Positions 33,776-42,242 of a stretch of 60,264 nt of DNA are shown piece by piece. The translations under genes and the position numbers were made by a program. Source of the stretch: DATCDR01 sp036510575 (GTDB lineage: Bacteria; Actinomycetota; Acidimicrobiia; Acidimicrobiales; Bog-793); NCBI GenBank assembly GCA_036510575.1, contig DATCDR010000016.1, forward strand, positions 1-60,264, written 5' to 3'. Position 1 is the stretch's first letter; the number at the start of each line of letters is the position of its first letter. A model generated the notes under the pieces. That model did no database searches. It was not told the DNA's origin and was given only the letters and a program-made list of their open reading frames with translations.

Positions 33776-34300
33776 TCACTTGAGAGTCTCGATTGCCCCG
33801 CCATCGCCAGCGCGGATCTCCTCGGCGGGATGCCCCGGCTCGAGGTTCATCGCCGCCGATTTGAGCATCGTCTCATGGTCCAAGTCGGGGCCTACATCGA
33901 TTACCTCGAGTAGGTATCCGACGTGGTCACCAAGTGGGAATCGCTCTAGCACCATGCCCTCGAGCCACGCAGCGCACTCCTCGAGGATCGGCGCACCCTC
34001 GAGGCCTTCGCGCCATGCGACGTTGCCAAGTTTGTCGGTGTCGTCTCCGGTCACCTCGCCGAATAATGACGCTAAGGCGATCTGATCGCGTCGAAGCACG
34101 TGAACACCCACGGCCCGTGCGCGTGACGCGATCGTCGTCGTGAGATTGAGCTCGGAGAGGCATACCAACAACCTCGGCGGATAGATGCTGCACTGGGTCG
34201 CGAACGCCACGAGACAGCCCGATCGACCAGCATCGGATTGTGCAGTCACCACCAGTGCCGGCCCATCGAAGAGGGAGAAGAAGTCCGATACCTCCGTCAT
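33776..34300 (-). CDS. Flavin reductase-like domain protein
   Basis: The 174-residue protein has the flavin reductase-like split-barrel pattern: 'PALVVTAQSDAGRSGCLVAFATQCSIYPPRLLVCLSE' and 'VGVHVLRRDQIALASLFGEVTGD'. Such proteins pass reduced FMN to a partner oxygenase or bind flavin themselves. It converges with the PNPOx-like gene. No oxygenase partner is adjacent. Confidence 0.8.
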   Translation of the reverse strand: MTEVSDFFSLFDGPALVVTAQSDAGRSGCLVAFATQCSIYPPRLLVCLSELNLTTTIASRARAVGVHVLRRDQIALASLFGEVTGDDTDKLGNVAWREGLEGAPILEECAAWLEGMVLERFPLGDHVGYLLEVIDVGPDLDHETMLKSAAMNLEPGHPAEEIRAGDGGAIETLK

Positions 34301-34411
34301 CGTGCTGGTCCACCCCGTCTGAGTTCACGTCGTCTGCTCGGGTAAAAAGGTCGGGAACTCCGAAATTCTCGCGGTACTCGGGTACGCGTCGCCTCGTGCC
34401 AGCTCAGCTAA

Positions 34412-35068
34412 TCACACCGATTCGCTCGGGACCCGCACGACGACGTCGGCCACAGGCCGGTCGACAGCAGAAACGTCTCCGTTTCGCACAAACGAGTCGG
34501 AGGTCAAAGCGAGGTCCTCGTCTGAGCCGCGCCAGCGCGACGCACAGGCGAGAAAGCCGAACACCAATGCTCCGAAAGCGACGACGAGCACACCAGGACC
34601 CACCGCGATTCCGACGACGTAACTGAACCGACGAAGCGCGGTCCCGCTGGCGAGGTAGGAACCCCCGTGTATCGGGCCCCACGCGGCCCATCCAAGCGCG
34701 AACCAAGCCCCAGCGAGCAGCGACAACAGACCGCCAAGACGCATCGACGCCCTGCCTTCGCGAAGGCGCCAGGAGCCGGAGGCCCCAAGAACCAACAGTG
34801 CGCCCACAATTCCGACGATGGCCGGGAGCACGCTCAACGACGCCCGCGAGAAATTCCACTGAAACGAGCTCCCGCCTGCTCCGCTGTAGCCGAAGGCCGG
34901 ACCTATGAACGGGGCGAGACCTCCCCAGGCATTCACGACCAGAGCAAAGAACGCGAAAATCCCTATCGAGACGGGGTAGCGAGTGTCGATGCGGGCGCTC
35001 TCTGCTAACGACCCCGACCGCCGGTGCCGCGTCCGTCGCGCCGGCATTGCCGCTGTGCCTGTAGCCAT
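34412..35068 (-). CDS. Four-helix membrane protein under a SigF-type promoter
   Basis: The 218 residues form about four transmembrane helices after an Arg-rich N-terminus, and end in an acidic cytoplasmic tail. No family is recognised. The ATG at 35068 follows GAGGTGG. A near-perfect SigF-type promoter lies about 70 bases upstream, so the protein is probably part of the stress regulon. Confidence 0.68.
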   Translation of the reverse strand: MATGTAAMPARRTRHRRSGSLAESARIDTRYPVSIGIFAFFALVVNAWGGLAPFIGPAFGYSGAGGSSFQWNFSRASLSVLPAIVGIVGALLVLGASGSWRLREGRASMRLGGLLSLLAGAWFALGWAAWGPIHGGSYLASGTALRRFSYVVGIAVGPGVLVVAFGALVFGFLACASRWRGSDEDLALTSDSFVRNGDVSAVDRPVADVVVRVPSESV

Positions 35069-35139
35069 GGCCCACCTCGTTCTCTCGCGCCTTGCGCGCG
35101 TTCCCAAGGTCCATCCTTGAACCGCTTCCTCTGAACACC

Positions 35140-35164
35140 TACCCGGCTCTGAACTGATCAAACC
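35140..35164 (-). promoter_or_regulatory. SigF-type promoter, minus strand
   Basis: Read on the minus strand: GGTTT, 15 bases, GGGTA. This equals the mycobacterial SigF consensus in both elements and spacing. It points at the membrane protein gene starting at 35068. Confidence 0.7.
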
Positions 35165-35254
35165 GGACGGTACGCGCCCGCGCGTCCTTGCACCGACTCC
35201 CCGTCCATGGTTGGATAAGTCGCGCCAGCAGCAGTCGGCAAGGAGGCACACCAG

Positions 35255-35656
35255 ATGTCCGAGAGTGGAAATCCCGCAGCCAACATGGCGCTGTTCGACG
35301 CTTCAACGGAGTTCCTGGGGACGACATCTATCGTCCACGCGACCGGCGAAGTCGACATTGCCAGCGCTCCCGCCCTCGCAGCGCACGTGGACCGCGCGCT
35401 CGCGCCGCGACCATCCCGGCTGATCATCGATCTGGCGGCGGTGACGATGCTCGACTCCTCTGGGCTCGGTGTGCTTATCGGCGTCCTTAAAGGTCTCGAC
35501 GCGGGCGGCAACGCGACCGAGCTTCGGCTCGTCGTCGGAGAGCCGCACGTCCTCAAGGTCTTCGCGATTACGGGCCTCGACGGGGTGTTCTCGATTTTCG
35601 GCTCGCTCGACGCTGCGATGACCCCACTTCCTGAGTCACAGCCTCAGCTTCCTTGA
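35255..35656 (+). CDS. STAS-domain anti-sigma factor antagonist (1)
   Basis: The 133-residue protein is a stand-alone STAS domain. The phosphorylation site 'VTMLDSSGLGVLIG' is intact. Dephosphorylated antagonists of this type bind an anti-sigma factor and release the sigma factor. AAGGAGG precedes the ATG. It lies 1.4 kb upstream of the RsbW-like/SigF pair in the same direction. Confidence 0.92.
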   Translation: MSESGNPAANMALFDASTEFLGTTSIVHATGEVDIASAPALAAHVDRALAPRPSRLIIDLAAVTMLDSSGLGVLIGVLKGLDAGGNATELRLVVGEPHVLKVFAITGLDGVFSIFGSLDAAMTPLPESQPQLP

Positions 35657-35724
35657 GTCACGGCCTCGGCGCCGACGACAACCTTGGCCACGACATCATT
35701 TCGAGCGATGAAGCACAAAATCGC

Positions 35725-35748
35725 GGTTACCGCCTGACGAACCGGGTA
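35725..35748 (+). promoter_or_regulatory. SigF-type promoter
   Basis: GGTT, 15 bases, GGGTA, about 40 bases upstream of the gene starting at 35786. The form fits the SigF/SigB family consensus. Confidence 0.6.
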
Positions 35749-35785
35749 GCAACAAAGCAACGCATTCGGCTATGGAGGTTCGGCC

Positions 35786-36220
35786 ATGAACGGGAGACTT
35801 CGACGCTTCGGGCCAAGACACGGCGACAGCATCCTCGTGAGCGAGGCCGAGCAGTTTCTTAGCGGCTCGCTTCTTGACGTTGCATTTGAAAGTGGTGGCG
35901 ATGTCCCGGCCTGGGTTTGGCTCTCCGCCATCACCCACGGCGACGCGGCGCTCCTTGCCCATGCCAAGAACTGGCTCTCCGATCACCAGGGAGCTCGACC
36001 CGAGCTAAACGGCTGGGGCCGCGTCCTGCAGCACCTGACCACCCGGCTCCTCGAAACCAGCGAAGCCATGGGATGTCCAGCAAGTGATCTACAGCGAGAT
36101 CTTCTCGTCCCTTTGGAGCTCGCTGTCACGATCACACCGGTAGGCCCGGCGACGATGTGTCGGCTCGTAAACGTCATGCTCATTGACGCCAAGACAAAAA
36201 TCGGACTCGACCGAAGCTGA
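35786..36220 (+). CDS. Hypothetical protein in the SigF block
   Basis: The 144-residue soluble protein is not recognised. It has an Arg-rich start, a helical middle ('LAHAKNWLSDHQGARPELNGWGRVLQHLTTRLLETSEAMG') of no known family, and a C-terminus rich in hydrophobic residues. GGAGGTT precedes the ATG and a SigF-type promoter lies just upstream. Position between a STAS gene and the anti-sigma/sigma pair suggests a regulatory or stress role. Confidence 0.6.
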   Translation: MNGRLRRFGPRHGDSILVSEAEQFLSGSLLDVAFESGGDVPAWVWLSAITHGDAALLAHAKNWLSDHQGARPELNGWGRVLQHLTTRLLETSEAMGCPASDLQRDLLVPLELAVTITPVGPATMCRLVNVMLIDAKTKIGLDRS

Positions 36221-36596
36221 ATTGGTACCGCGCCAGCGCCAACCATGAGCGCGGCGAACATCGACTCGGCCCGCTCCCGATGATGCGCCAGCAGTTGCGA
36301 GTGCGGCACCACACCTCTCATGCGGTGCGAAACGTCGATATGTGAGTTCTCGGTCTGCGGATCGCCGCCGCGGAAGTCTTTTCGGGCCGAGCACCCGCGC
36401 ACTTCGTGTCACGGGACCTTGCAATCTCGCTCCTTCTAGGTCACCGTTATCGGCATCGTCTCGGGTTAGGGCAGACGAAATCAGGGCATAGAGCAAGGGA
36501 TGGCAACCACATGGCAGCTTCTCGCACAGTTGGACCTTCTCCATCAGCTCCAGCCATCGTCGGCGAGCACCGACGACTCGGCTCGGGAGTCGGGCG
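36221..36596. other. Region upstream of the RsbW-like/SigF pair
   Basis: About 376 bases without a gene. A weak SigF-like match, GTTA, 13 bases, GGGTTA, lies at 36446-36468, roughly 130 bases before the anti-sigma gene, and could give autoregulation. The spacing and -10 are both off consensus. Confidence 0.35.
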
Positions 36597-37049
36597 ATGA
36601 GGAAGACGAGTCGTCCCGTGCCCGCGGTTGATTTGAACCGGGTCCGCGACCACGTGATCCTCGTCGTACCTGCTCGCCCAGAGATGTGGTCGATCGTGCG
36701 AATGACCGCAAGCGTGCTCGCAGCGCGCCTCGAGCTCTCCTTCGAAGAGGTCGAGGATCTTCGCCTCGCGGTGACGGAGCTGTGCAGTTCGTGTGCCGTC
36801 GACGCCGCGCCGGACGCAACCTGCGAAGCCCGTTTCGAGATCTCGCCCGATCGCTTCGAACTGCACCTCGAGATATCCCCCGTAGCGGAGTCGCCATCTC
36901 CGACTGGCGAACACGGCATCTTGAGCATGCTCGAGCTCTCAGAGCAGATCTTGCTCGCTACGGCCGACAACCACGTCATCGACCCGGTCCAAGATGGGCT
37001 GCGCCACGCCTACCTCTGCAAGAACAGCACCCCCCTGGCCCTGCGGTGA
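36597..37049 (+). CDS. RsbW-like anti-sigma factor with degenerate ATP site
   Basis: The 150 residues follow the RsbW/SpoIIAB fold at the N-terminus ('EMWSIVRMTASVLAARLELSFEEVEDLRLAVTELCSS'). The N-box Asn of active kinases is replaced by Ser65 ('ELCSS' instead of 'E..TN'). The expected DxGxG box is replaced by 'SPVAESPSP' and no GxGL lid motif follows. It can probably bind SigF but not phosphorylate an antagonist. Its stop overlaps the SigF GTG (GTGA), so the two are made together. Confidence 0.78.
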   Translation: MRKTSRPVPAVDLNRVRDHVILVVPARPEMWSIVRMTASVLAARLELSFEEVEDLRLAVTELCSSCAVDAAPDATCEARFEISPDRFELHLEISPVAESPSPTGEHGILSMLELSEQILLATADNHVIDPVQDGLRHAYLCKNSTPLALR

Positions 37050-37804
37050 CGGCCAAAGGAGCGCGTGCTCCGGTTGCTGAGCGGTTGGCACTCTTTGCAA
37101 AGACCCGCGATCCCGAACTGCGAGCGGAGCTGATCGAGGAGCACCTCGAACTTGTCGAACGTCTCGCGCATCGCTTCATGTCGCGCGGTGAGCCACTTGA
37201 CGACCTCGTGCAGGCTGGTTCGATCGGATTGATCAAGGCAGTCGACCGCTTCGATCCGACGCTTGGTTATGAATTCAGCGCCTACGCGACCACGACGATC
37301 CTTGGCGAGCTGAAACGGCATTTTCGCGATCGCGGTTGGTCGATCCGCGCATCTCGACGAGTGCAGGAGCTCTATCTCGAGCTGGCGCCAACCGTCGAGG
37401 TGCTCACCCAACGACACGGTCGCTCGCCAACCATCCGTGAAGTGGCGCTCGAGATCGGAACCAGCGAAGACGCCGTCCTCGAAGCGATGGAGGCCGGCTT
37501 CGGCTATCGCTCGCCCTCCCTCGACGCTCCGGGTCCCGAGGGCGGGACGCTAGGCGACCGACTCGGCGAACAAGACAGCAACTTCGAACTCGTCGACTCC
37601 CGGGTGACGATCATCCCAGAGCTCGCACAGCTGCCCGAACGAGAGCGCGACCTCATCAAGATGCGCTTCGTCGAGGAACTGAGCCAGGTAGAGATCGCCG
37701 AACGACTCGGCGTCAGCCAGATGCACGTCTCACGCCTCCTCGCGCGAACGATGGCGTCGCTGCAACGCGCCGTCGAAGAGCCCCGAGAGGCGCGCCAAAG
37801 CTGA
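37046..37804 (+). CDS. sigF: SigB/SigF/SigG-family sigma factor
   Basis: The 252 residues hold the complete general-stress sigma layout: region 2 ('LVERLAHRFMSRGEPLDDLVQAGSIGLIKAVDRFDPTLGYEFSAYATTTILGELKRHFRDRGW'), region 3 ('APTVEVLTQRHGRSPTIREVALEIG') and region 4 ('LPERERDLIKMRFVEELSQVEIAERLGVSQMHVSRLLA'). The GTG at 37046 overlaps the anti-sigma stop; the longer open frame upstream is a shadow of that gene. It should direct transcription from the GTTT...GGGTA sites found across this block. Confidence 0.94.
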   Translation: MTAKGARAPVAERLALFAKTRDPELRAELIEEHLELVERLAHRFMSRGEPLDDLVQAGSIGLIKAVDRFDPTLGYEFSAYATTTILGELKRHFRDRGWSIRASRRVQELYLELAPTVEVLTQRHGRSPTIREVALEIGTSEDAVLEAMEAGFGYRSPSLDAPGPEGGTLGDRLGEQDSNFELVDSRVTIIPELAQLPERERDLIKMRFVEELSQVEIAERLGVSQMHVSRLLARTMASLQRAVEEPREARQS

Positions 37805-37868
37805 TTTGCATGGCAGCGAGCATCCTCGGAAGTCTCTGCGATGTTACGAGATGTAGCTCGTCGAGGCG

Positions 37869-38354
37869 CTACGACGCTTTCGCGGCACCCGACTTGGAGC
37901 GGCACAGCACTGTTTCGAGGTCTGCCTTACTCATCGCAGACCGACCCGGCACACCCCGGAGCCGCGCCTCCTCGTAAAGCTGGCGATAGGTGCGCCCTGC
38001 CGAAGCTCGATGCGAATCGAGCACGCCGCGCCGCGACGACGACAGATCGCTGATCGAACCTGCCGTTCGAGTCCCATTTGCTCGAGTCCACTGCTTGTTG
38101 ACCGTGCGCGCAGCTACCTCCTCCGCTACCGCTTTGGAGCCTCCGCGGACTTCGAGCCCCGTCTTTGCGTGGTCGTACGGTCGTTCTCGCTTCGAGCCCC
38201 GTGCCGACTTCGGCACCCGTGCTGCTTCCTCGTCCTGGATCGACCCGGCCCGCATGGCCAAACGCACGCTTGCGTAGATCGCGAGCATTCCGACACCGGA
38301 GGCCACGAGATCGCCGACGGAGCGAATTCGCCTACTCATCACAGAACCCGCCAT
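37869..38354 (-). CDS. Hypothetical protein with Rho-N/SAP-like C-terminal motif
   Basis: The 161 residues carry one hydrophobic segment ('LVASGVGMLAIYASVRLAM'), a basic middle and a C-terminal helix-extended-helix 'TYRQLYEEARLRGVPGRSAMSKADL', which resembles the small SAP/Rho N-terminal-like motif used to bind nucleic acid. The ATG at 38354 follows GAGGGGCG. Function not known; it converges with sigF. Confidence 0.6.
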   Translation of the reverse strand: MAGSVMSRRIRSVGDLVASGVGMLAIYASVRLAMRAGSIQDEEAARVPKSARGSKRERPYDHAKTGLEVRGGSKAVAEEVAARTVNKQWTRANGTRTAGSISDLSSSRRGVLDSHRASAGRTYRQLYEEARLRGVPGRSAMSKADLETVLCRSKSGAAKAS

Positions 38355-38870
38355 CGCCCCTCGCTCCACCTTCTGGGATCGACGATTCAACTCCGGCCGA
38401 TCGCGAGTAGGTCGCTTTGTCCGCCTCGGACCACTCGTCGTGGATCGTCCGAGCTCCTCGCTCAATCACCGATGCCACCGGAACCGGTAGATAACTCGGG
38501 CGATCATTTCGCACTCGGTCTCGTCGGCGACCTGCTCCGCGTCGCTCGACTTGGACGAAGGGTCCGAAACTGGCATGCGTTACCCATACCCCGATGCGTG
38601 ACACTCAACCTGTATGCGCCGAGCTCTGCGAAGCGTTCGTCTCGCGTAACTAACGATGCGAGGATGCCACTTGCCTGGCGTTGGTTTTGCCGGTCCAGAT
38701 CTCGGGTATCAGGCGGTGAATTAGCGAGCGCGTCGCAACGTCGGAAAATTAACCGTTTCTCCTCCACACCTCATGCGTCCTCGGCTCGCCGAGGTAAGGA
38801 TCGACGAGAGCCCGCCCTAAAACCCAAGTGCGCATCTTCCAGCTCGCAAGTAGCAGAAGGGCCCGTATCG
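38355..38870. other. Intergenic stretch upstream of the Crp-like gene
   Basis: About 515 bases between divergent genes. The plus frame stays open through much of it only because of base composition; its translation is Ser/Arg-rich without motifs. No defined promoter is seen. Confidence 0.5.
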
Positions 38871-39587
38871 ATGGTGAGAACTGGCACCCCATTACCTGAA
38901 GGAAACCGACTTCTCGACTTGCTCGCAGAAAGCGACCGACGGCGACTCGCTGAGGAAGTCGAGGTTGTCCGGCTGAAATTGATGGAAACGCTTTACGGGG
39001 CGGGCGAGAGCATCGACAGCGTCTACTTCCCGCTTCAGTCCGTCGTGTCAGTCCTGACCCGTGCGCAAGGCACGAGCGGGGTCGAGGTCGCCACTATCGG
39101 AAATGAAGGTCTCGTAGGACTCTCGCTGTCGTGGGGAGCAGCGAAGCTGAATCCGGCGGAGTTTCTCCAAGTCCAGGTCCCAGGGCCGGCGCTTCGAATG
39201 CCGGCGGAAGCGTTCGCCGCAGAGCTCGCCCGCGGCTCAGGCCTAGCAGACGTGGTCCGGCGCTACACCCAAGCGTTCGTTAGTCAGCTGATGCAGCAGG
39301 TGGCGTGCAACGGACTCCACTCCATCGAGGAACGATGCGCGCGGTGGATGCTCTTGACACACGACCGCGTTGGTGCCGACGAGTTCCCACTTACCCAGGA
39401 ATTTCTCGCACAGATGCTCGGCGTCCGACGTGCCTCGGTAACCTTCGTCGCAGGATCGCTCCAGCAAGCAGGCTTTATTCGTTACCGCCGAGGGCGCGTG
39501 ACCGTAACCAACCGTGCGGGGCTTGAGAACACTGCATGCGAGTGCTACTCGGTGCTCCAAGAGGTGTTCGAACGCCTGGTGCCGTAA
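38871..39587 (+). CDS. Crp/Fnr-family transcriptional regulator
   Basis: The 238 residues have an N-terminal cyclic-nucleotide-binding-like domain ('LYGAGESIDSVYFPLQSVVSVL', 'EVATIGNEGLVGLSL') and a C-terminal Crp-type winged helix ('LTQEFLAQMLGVRRASVTFVAGSLQQAGFIRYRRGRVTV'). The Arg/Ser pair for cAMP phosphate is not obvious, so another ligand or none is possible. AGAAGG lies nine bases before the ATG at 38871; the frame upstream is non-coding. Confidence 0.88.
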   Translation: MVRTGTPLPEGNRLLDLLAESDRRRLAEEVEVVRLKLMETLYGAGESIDSVYFPLQSVVSVLTRAQGTSGVEVATIGNEGLVGLSLSWGAAKLNPAEFLQVQVPGPALRMPAEAFAAELARGSGLADVVRRYTQAFVSQLMQQVACNGLHSIEERCARWMLLTHDRVGADEFPLTQEFLAQMLGVRRASVTFVAGSLQQAGFIRYRRGRVTVTNRAGLENTACECYSVLQEVFERLVP

Positions 39588-39604
39588 TCAGCGGCCACCC
39601 CCCG

Positions 39605-39627
39605 TTGCGTCGGTACGGTATCGGACA
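39605..39627 (+). promoter_or_regulatory. 23-nt shared element, copy 1 (upstream of phosphatase)
   Basis: The element contains GTACGGTATCGGACA and matches the copy at 46339-46361 in 22 of 23 positions. It lies about 80 bases before the phosphatase start. It may be a promoter for an alternative sigma factor or an operator. Confidence 0.55.
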
Positions 39628-39708
39628 GAGAAAGCAGATTGTTCACCCCGTCCGAAGCACTCCGGCAGCGTCACGAAAGTGCGCTGCCCTAGGCATGGAG
39701 GAAGACCG

Positions 39709-41361
39709 TTGGCCGGCGCCACCCCAGCATCGGCGATGATCACCGCCGACGCGACTGAAGCTCCGGCAAGTGAGGTCGCGTCCACCCCGCGACCGTCCGG
39801 AGTGATCGTCGGGGTCTTTCTACTCGGCTTGGTCATCACGGCAGCGGTGTCGTGGACCTCGTTGGTGCTCAACAACCACAACGACAACCGCCTGCTCAGT
39901 CTTGAGACCGAGCAGGCAGCCGACGTCCTCGCGGCGGCGTTGCCAAATACCACGACGCCTCTTGCTTCAGCCCTCCAGATCGCCGCCGTCACGAACGGCT
40001 CCGCCGCCAGGTTCTCGAGTTACATGTCCGCCTACGTCGGAGCCTCCACAGGAGGGTTCACGTCCGCCTCGCTCTGGACGCTAAGGGGCACGAGCGTCGA
40101 ACAGGTCGCGGCCCTCGGCTCGGGCTCTGCACTGACGGGTTCTTCGCACGCAGCCGAAGTGGTCCAAACGGCCATGCGAGTCCCGAAACTCATTGTCGAG
40201 GAGCTGCACGCTGGGCAGCGCGAACTTCTCGCGTACGCCCTGGCACTTCCTGGTACCCCATATGCCGTACTTGTCGCACATGCGATTCCGGCCGATCGCC
40301 GGGCTGCGGTCGCAAAGAACTCTGCCTTCTCTCAGCTCAACTACGCGATCTTCCTCGGTCCGTCAACGAGTCCGGGGAACGTCTTGACAACGAGCTTCTC
40401 TTCGCTCCCGCCGAGTGGCCCCATCGCCGTCAAGTCGATTCCGTGGGGTGACTCGTTCCTCACGCTCGAGACCACCGCTCGCGGGCACCTCGGCGGAACT
40501 CTGCCGGCACAGCTGCCCTGGATCTTCGCCGTGCTCGGACTCCTGCTAAGTGTCACCGCGGCGTGGATCACCGAGCATCTCGTGCGTCGACGGCGAGCGG
40601 CTGAGCGCGACTCGACGCGAATCCGCGAGCTCTACGCGGAGCTCGCAACACTCTTTCAACAGCAACGCACGACATCTGAGACGCTGCAACGCGCGCTGCT
40701 ACCACGTACCTCGCCAGAGATTGCGGGCATGGAGTTCGCCGTGAAGTACGAGCCGGGAGCAAAAGGGCTAGAGATCGGGGGCGACTGGTACAGCATCGTC
40801 GCGATCGACGACGCACACTTCGTCTTTGTCATCGGCGACGTCTCGGGCCACGGACTGAGCGCGGCGACGGTGATGGCTGAGCTCCGGTTCACGATTCGTG
40901 CCTACGCGCTAGAGGGCAACACTCCAGGAGCGATCCTCGAGAAGTGCTCCAAACAGCTCGACGTGGCGAATGGCCACTTCGCGACAGTCCTCATCGGCAG
41001 CGTCGATGTTGCCCGCCATGAGATCGCGATTGCGAACGCGGGCCACCTCAACCCACTTCTCCTCGCCGGCGATGAGAAGTCGTTTATCAACACGGCACTC
41101 GGCGTGCCGCTCGGCGTCTCGGGGGAGAGCTATGACTCGGTGACGATCTCCGTGCCGCCCCGCTCGTCGCTGATCGCGTTCACCGACGGCCTCATCGAAC
41201 GACGAGGCGAGAACCTCGATGTCGGCCTGGCGAGACTAAAGGCGTCAGCCGACGACGGCACCCTTTCGCTCGAGAGCCTCCTCACGAAGATCTCGACCGA
41301 CCTCGCGTACGACGCGTCCGAAGACGACGTCGCGATGCTCGGTCTGAGGTGGCTGACCTAG
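39709..41361 (+). CDS. Membrane SpoIIE/PP2C-type phosphatase (RsbU/RsbP-like)
   Basis: The 550-residue protein has a transmembrane helix near residues 31-55, an extracytoplasmic sensor of about 210 residues, a second helix ('IFAVLGLLLSVTAAW') and a cytoplasmic SpoIIE phosphatase domain. Metal-binding motifs are 'GGDWYSIVAID', 'IGDVSGHGLSAA' and 'FTDGLIERR'. It should dephosphorylate STAS antagonists on an external signal and so free SigF. The TTG at 39709 has GGAGGA six bases upstream; the ATG at 39736 lacks one. Confidence 0.92.
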   Translation: MAGATPASAMITADATEAPASEVASTPRPSGVIVGVFLLGLVITAAVSWTSLVLNNHNDNRLLSLETEQAADVLAAALPNTTTPLASALQIAAVTNGSAARFSSYMSAYVGASTGGFTSASLWTLRGTSVEQVAALGSGSALTGSSHAAEVVQTAMRVPKLIVEELHAGQRELLAYALALPGTPYAVLVAHAIPADRRAAVAKNSAFSQLNYAIFLGPSTSPGNVLTTSFSSLPPSGPIAVKSIPWGDSFLTLETTARGHLGGTLPAQLPWIFAVLGLLLSVTAAWITEHLVRRRRAAERDSTRIRELYAELATLFQQQRTTSETLQRALLPRTSPEIAGMEFAVKYEPGAKGLEIGGDWYSIVAIDDAHFVFVIGDVSGHGLSAATVMAELRFTIRAYALEGNTPGAILEKCSKQLDVANGHFATVLIGSVDVARHEIAIANAGHLNPLLLAGDEKSFINTALGVPLGVSGESYDSVTISVPPRSSLIAFTDGLIERRGENLDVGLARLKASADDGTLSLESLLTKISTDLAYDASEDDVAMLGLRWLT

Positions 41362-41378
41362 CTGTCCGACGTTCGCCA

Positions 41379-41411
41379 GTCTCACCTCCTGGGGCACCTC
41401 GGAGGTGAGAC
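41379..41411 (+). terminator. Terminator hairpin after the phosphatase gene
   Basis: GTCTCACCTCC pairs perfectly with GGAGGTGAGAC over an 11-base loop, followed by CTTTGC. It starts 17 bases after the stop codon and isolates the phosphatase from the small gene downstream. Confidence 0.75.
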
Positions 41412-41463
41412 CTTTGCACACTCTCGAGCCGGAGCGGCACCGATGCTCGTGCCGAAAGCGCAT

Positions 41464-41488
41464 GTTTGGACCCCAGAAAACGGGGTAT
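41464..41488 (+). promoter_or_regulatory. SigF-type promoter, full consensus
   Basis: GTTT, 15 bases, GGGTAT. Both boxes and the spacer fit the SigF/SigB consensus. It lies 38 bases before the start of the small gene at 41526. Confidence 0.75.
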
Positions 41489-41525
41489 CGGCCTAGCACT
41501 GAGCATCGTGGCCGAAGGACATTCG

Positions 41526-41687
41526 ATGAAGACGATCCGCAAATCCCAATCCTCGAAGAAGCACCCGGCGAAGCAGACCCTGTACCTACTCCCGGTGCAG
41601 GCCCAACAGTTACGTCTGCACTCCTCGCTTCGCACCGCGGGCGAGCTCGCGACACCGTCGACACTTCGCCTTAACTCAGCTGCATAG
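41526..41687 (+). CDS. Small basic protein under a SigF-type promoter
   Basis: The 53-residue product begins 'MKTIRKSQSSKKHPAKQ' and is Lys/Arg-rich at the N-terminus with a Leu-rich middle ('TLYLLPVQAQQLRLHSSL'). GAAGGAC precedes the ATG. No family is recognised. Its own promoter and the terminator before it argue that it is a real gene; it could bind nucleic acid or a membrane surface. Confidence 0.62.
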   Translation: MKTIRKSQSSKKHPAKQTLYLLPVQAQQLRLHSSLRTAGELATPSTLRLNSAA

Positions 41688-41912
41688 TGAACGACTGGGC
41701 CGAGCGACAAGGAACCGATCCGGCGCTTCTAACGATCCGCGATCGCCGCTCGAGAACCCATTCGACGAAGCGAACGAATCCAAATCCTGAGGTCCAGCTA
41801 CGCCAAGCGGATATTCTTTCGCCGTGCCGCGCGTCCGTTCGTATGGCTGGTCGAGTCCGGGTGCCGTGCGCCACGACGAGCCGACGAAATAGCCAGAGCT
41901 CGCGGAGATCTC

Positions 41913-42242
41913 GTGGCTGCGATCCATAAGGCACCTTCTGCAGCTGTCTTTGTTACCTGCGTAACTGGTTCAGACGGCGTGACGGTGGTTTCCATCGCCG
42001 GAGAGCTCGACACGTCCAATGTCGACGAGGTGCGCCGGCAACTCGAAGCGACACTCGCTGCCTCGTCCACCGCGCTCGTCGTCGACCTTTCCAAGCTCGG
42101 TTTCATGGACAGTTCCGGCCTAGCGCTCCTCGTCCAGGTCGCGGCTCGCGTCGAGACAATCTCGCTACGCCATGTGCCAGCGTTGATTCAACGCTTGCTC
42201 GATGCGACGAGCCTCTCCGACATCCTCGCGGCCGAGAAGTGA
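41913..42242 (+). CDS. STAS-domain anti-sigma factor antagonist (2)
   Basis: The 109-residue single STAS domain has 'VVSIAGELDTSNVDEV' and the phosphorylation site 'LGFMDSSGLALLVQ'. The GTG at 41913 follows GGAG. Its stop overlaps the start of the kinase gene (GTGA), so antagonist and kinase are made as a pair. Confidence 0.92.
   Translation: MAAIHKAPSAAVFVTCVTGSDGVTVVSIAGELDTSNVDEVRRQLEATLAASSTALVVDLSKLGFMDSSGLALLVQVAARVETISLRHVPALIQRLLDATSLSDILAAEK

Noticed and set aside
34320..34345. GAGT, 15 bases, GGGTA as another SigF promoter
   Set aside because: It points to the plus strand where no gene starts for 900 bases, and the -35 box is poor.
36686..37045. N-terminal extension of SigF overlapping the anti-sigma gene
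   Set aside because: The anti-sigma frame is coding here; SigF homology starts at the GTG at 37046, which overlaps the anti-sigma stop.
38010..38870. Long N-terminal extension of the Crp-like protein
   Set aside because: The translation is Ser/Arg-rich without domains, overlaps the minus-strand gene at 37869-38354, and the Crp homology starts at 38871 after a ribosome binding site.
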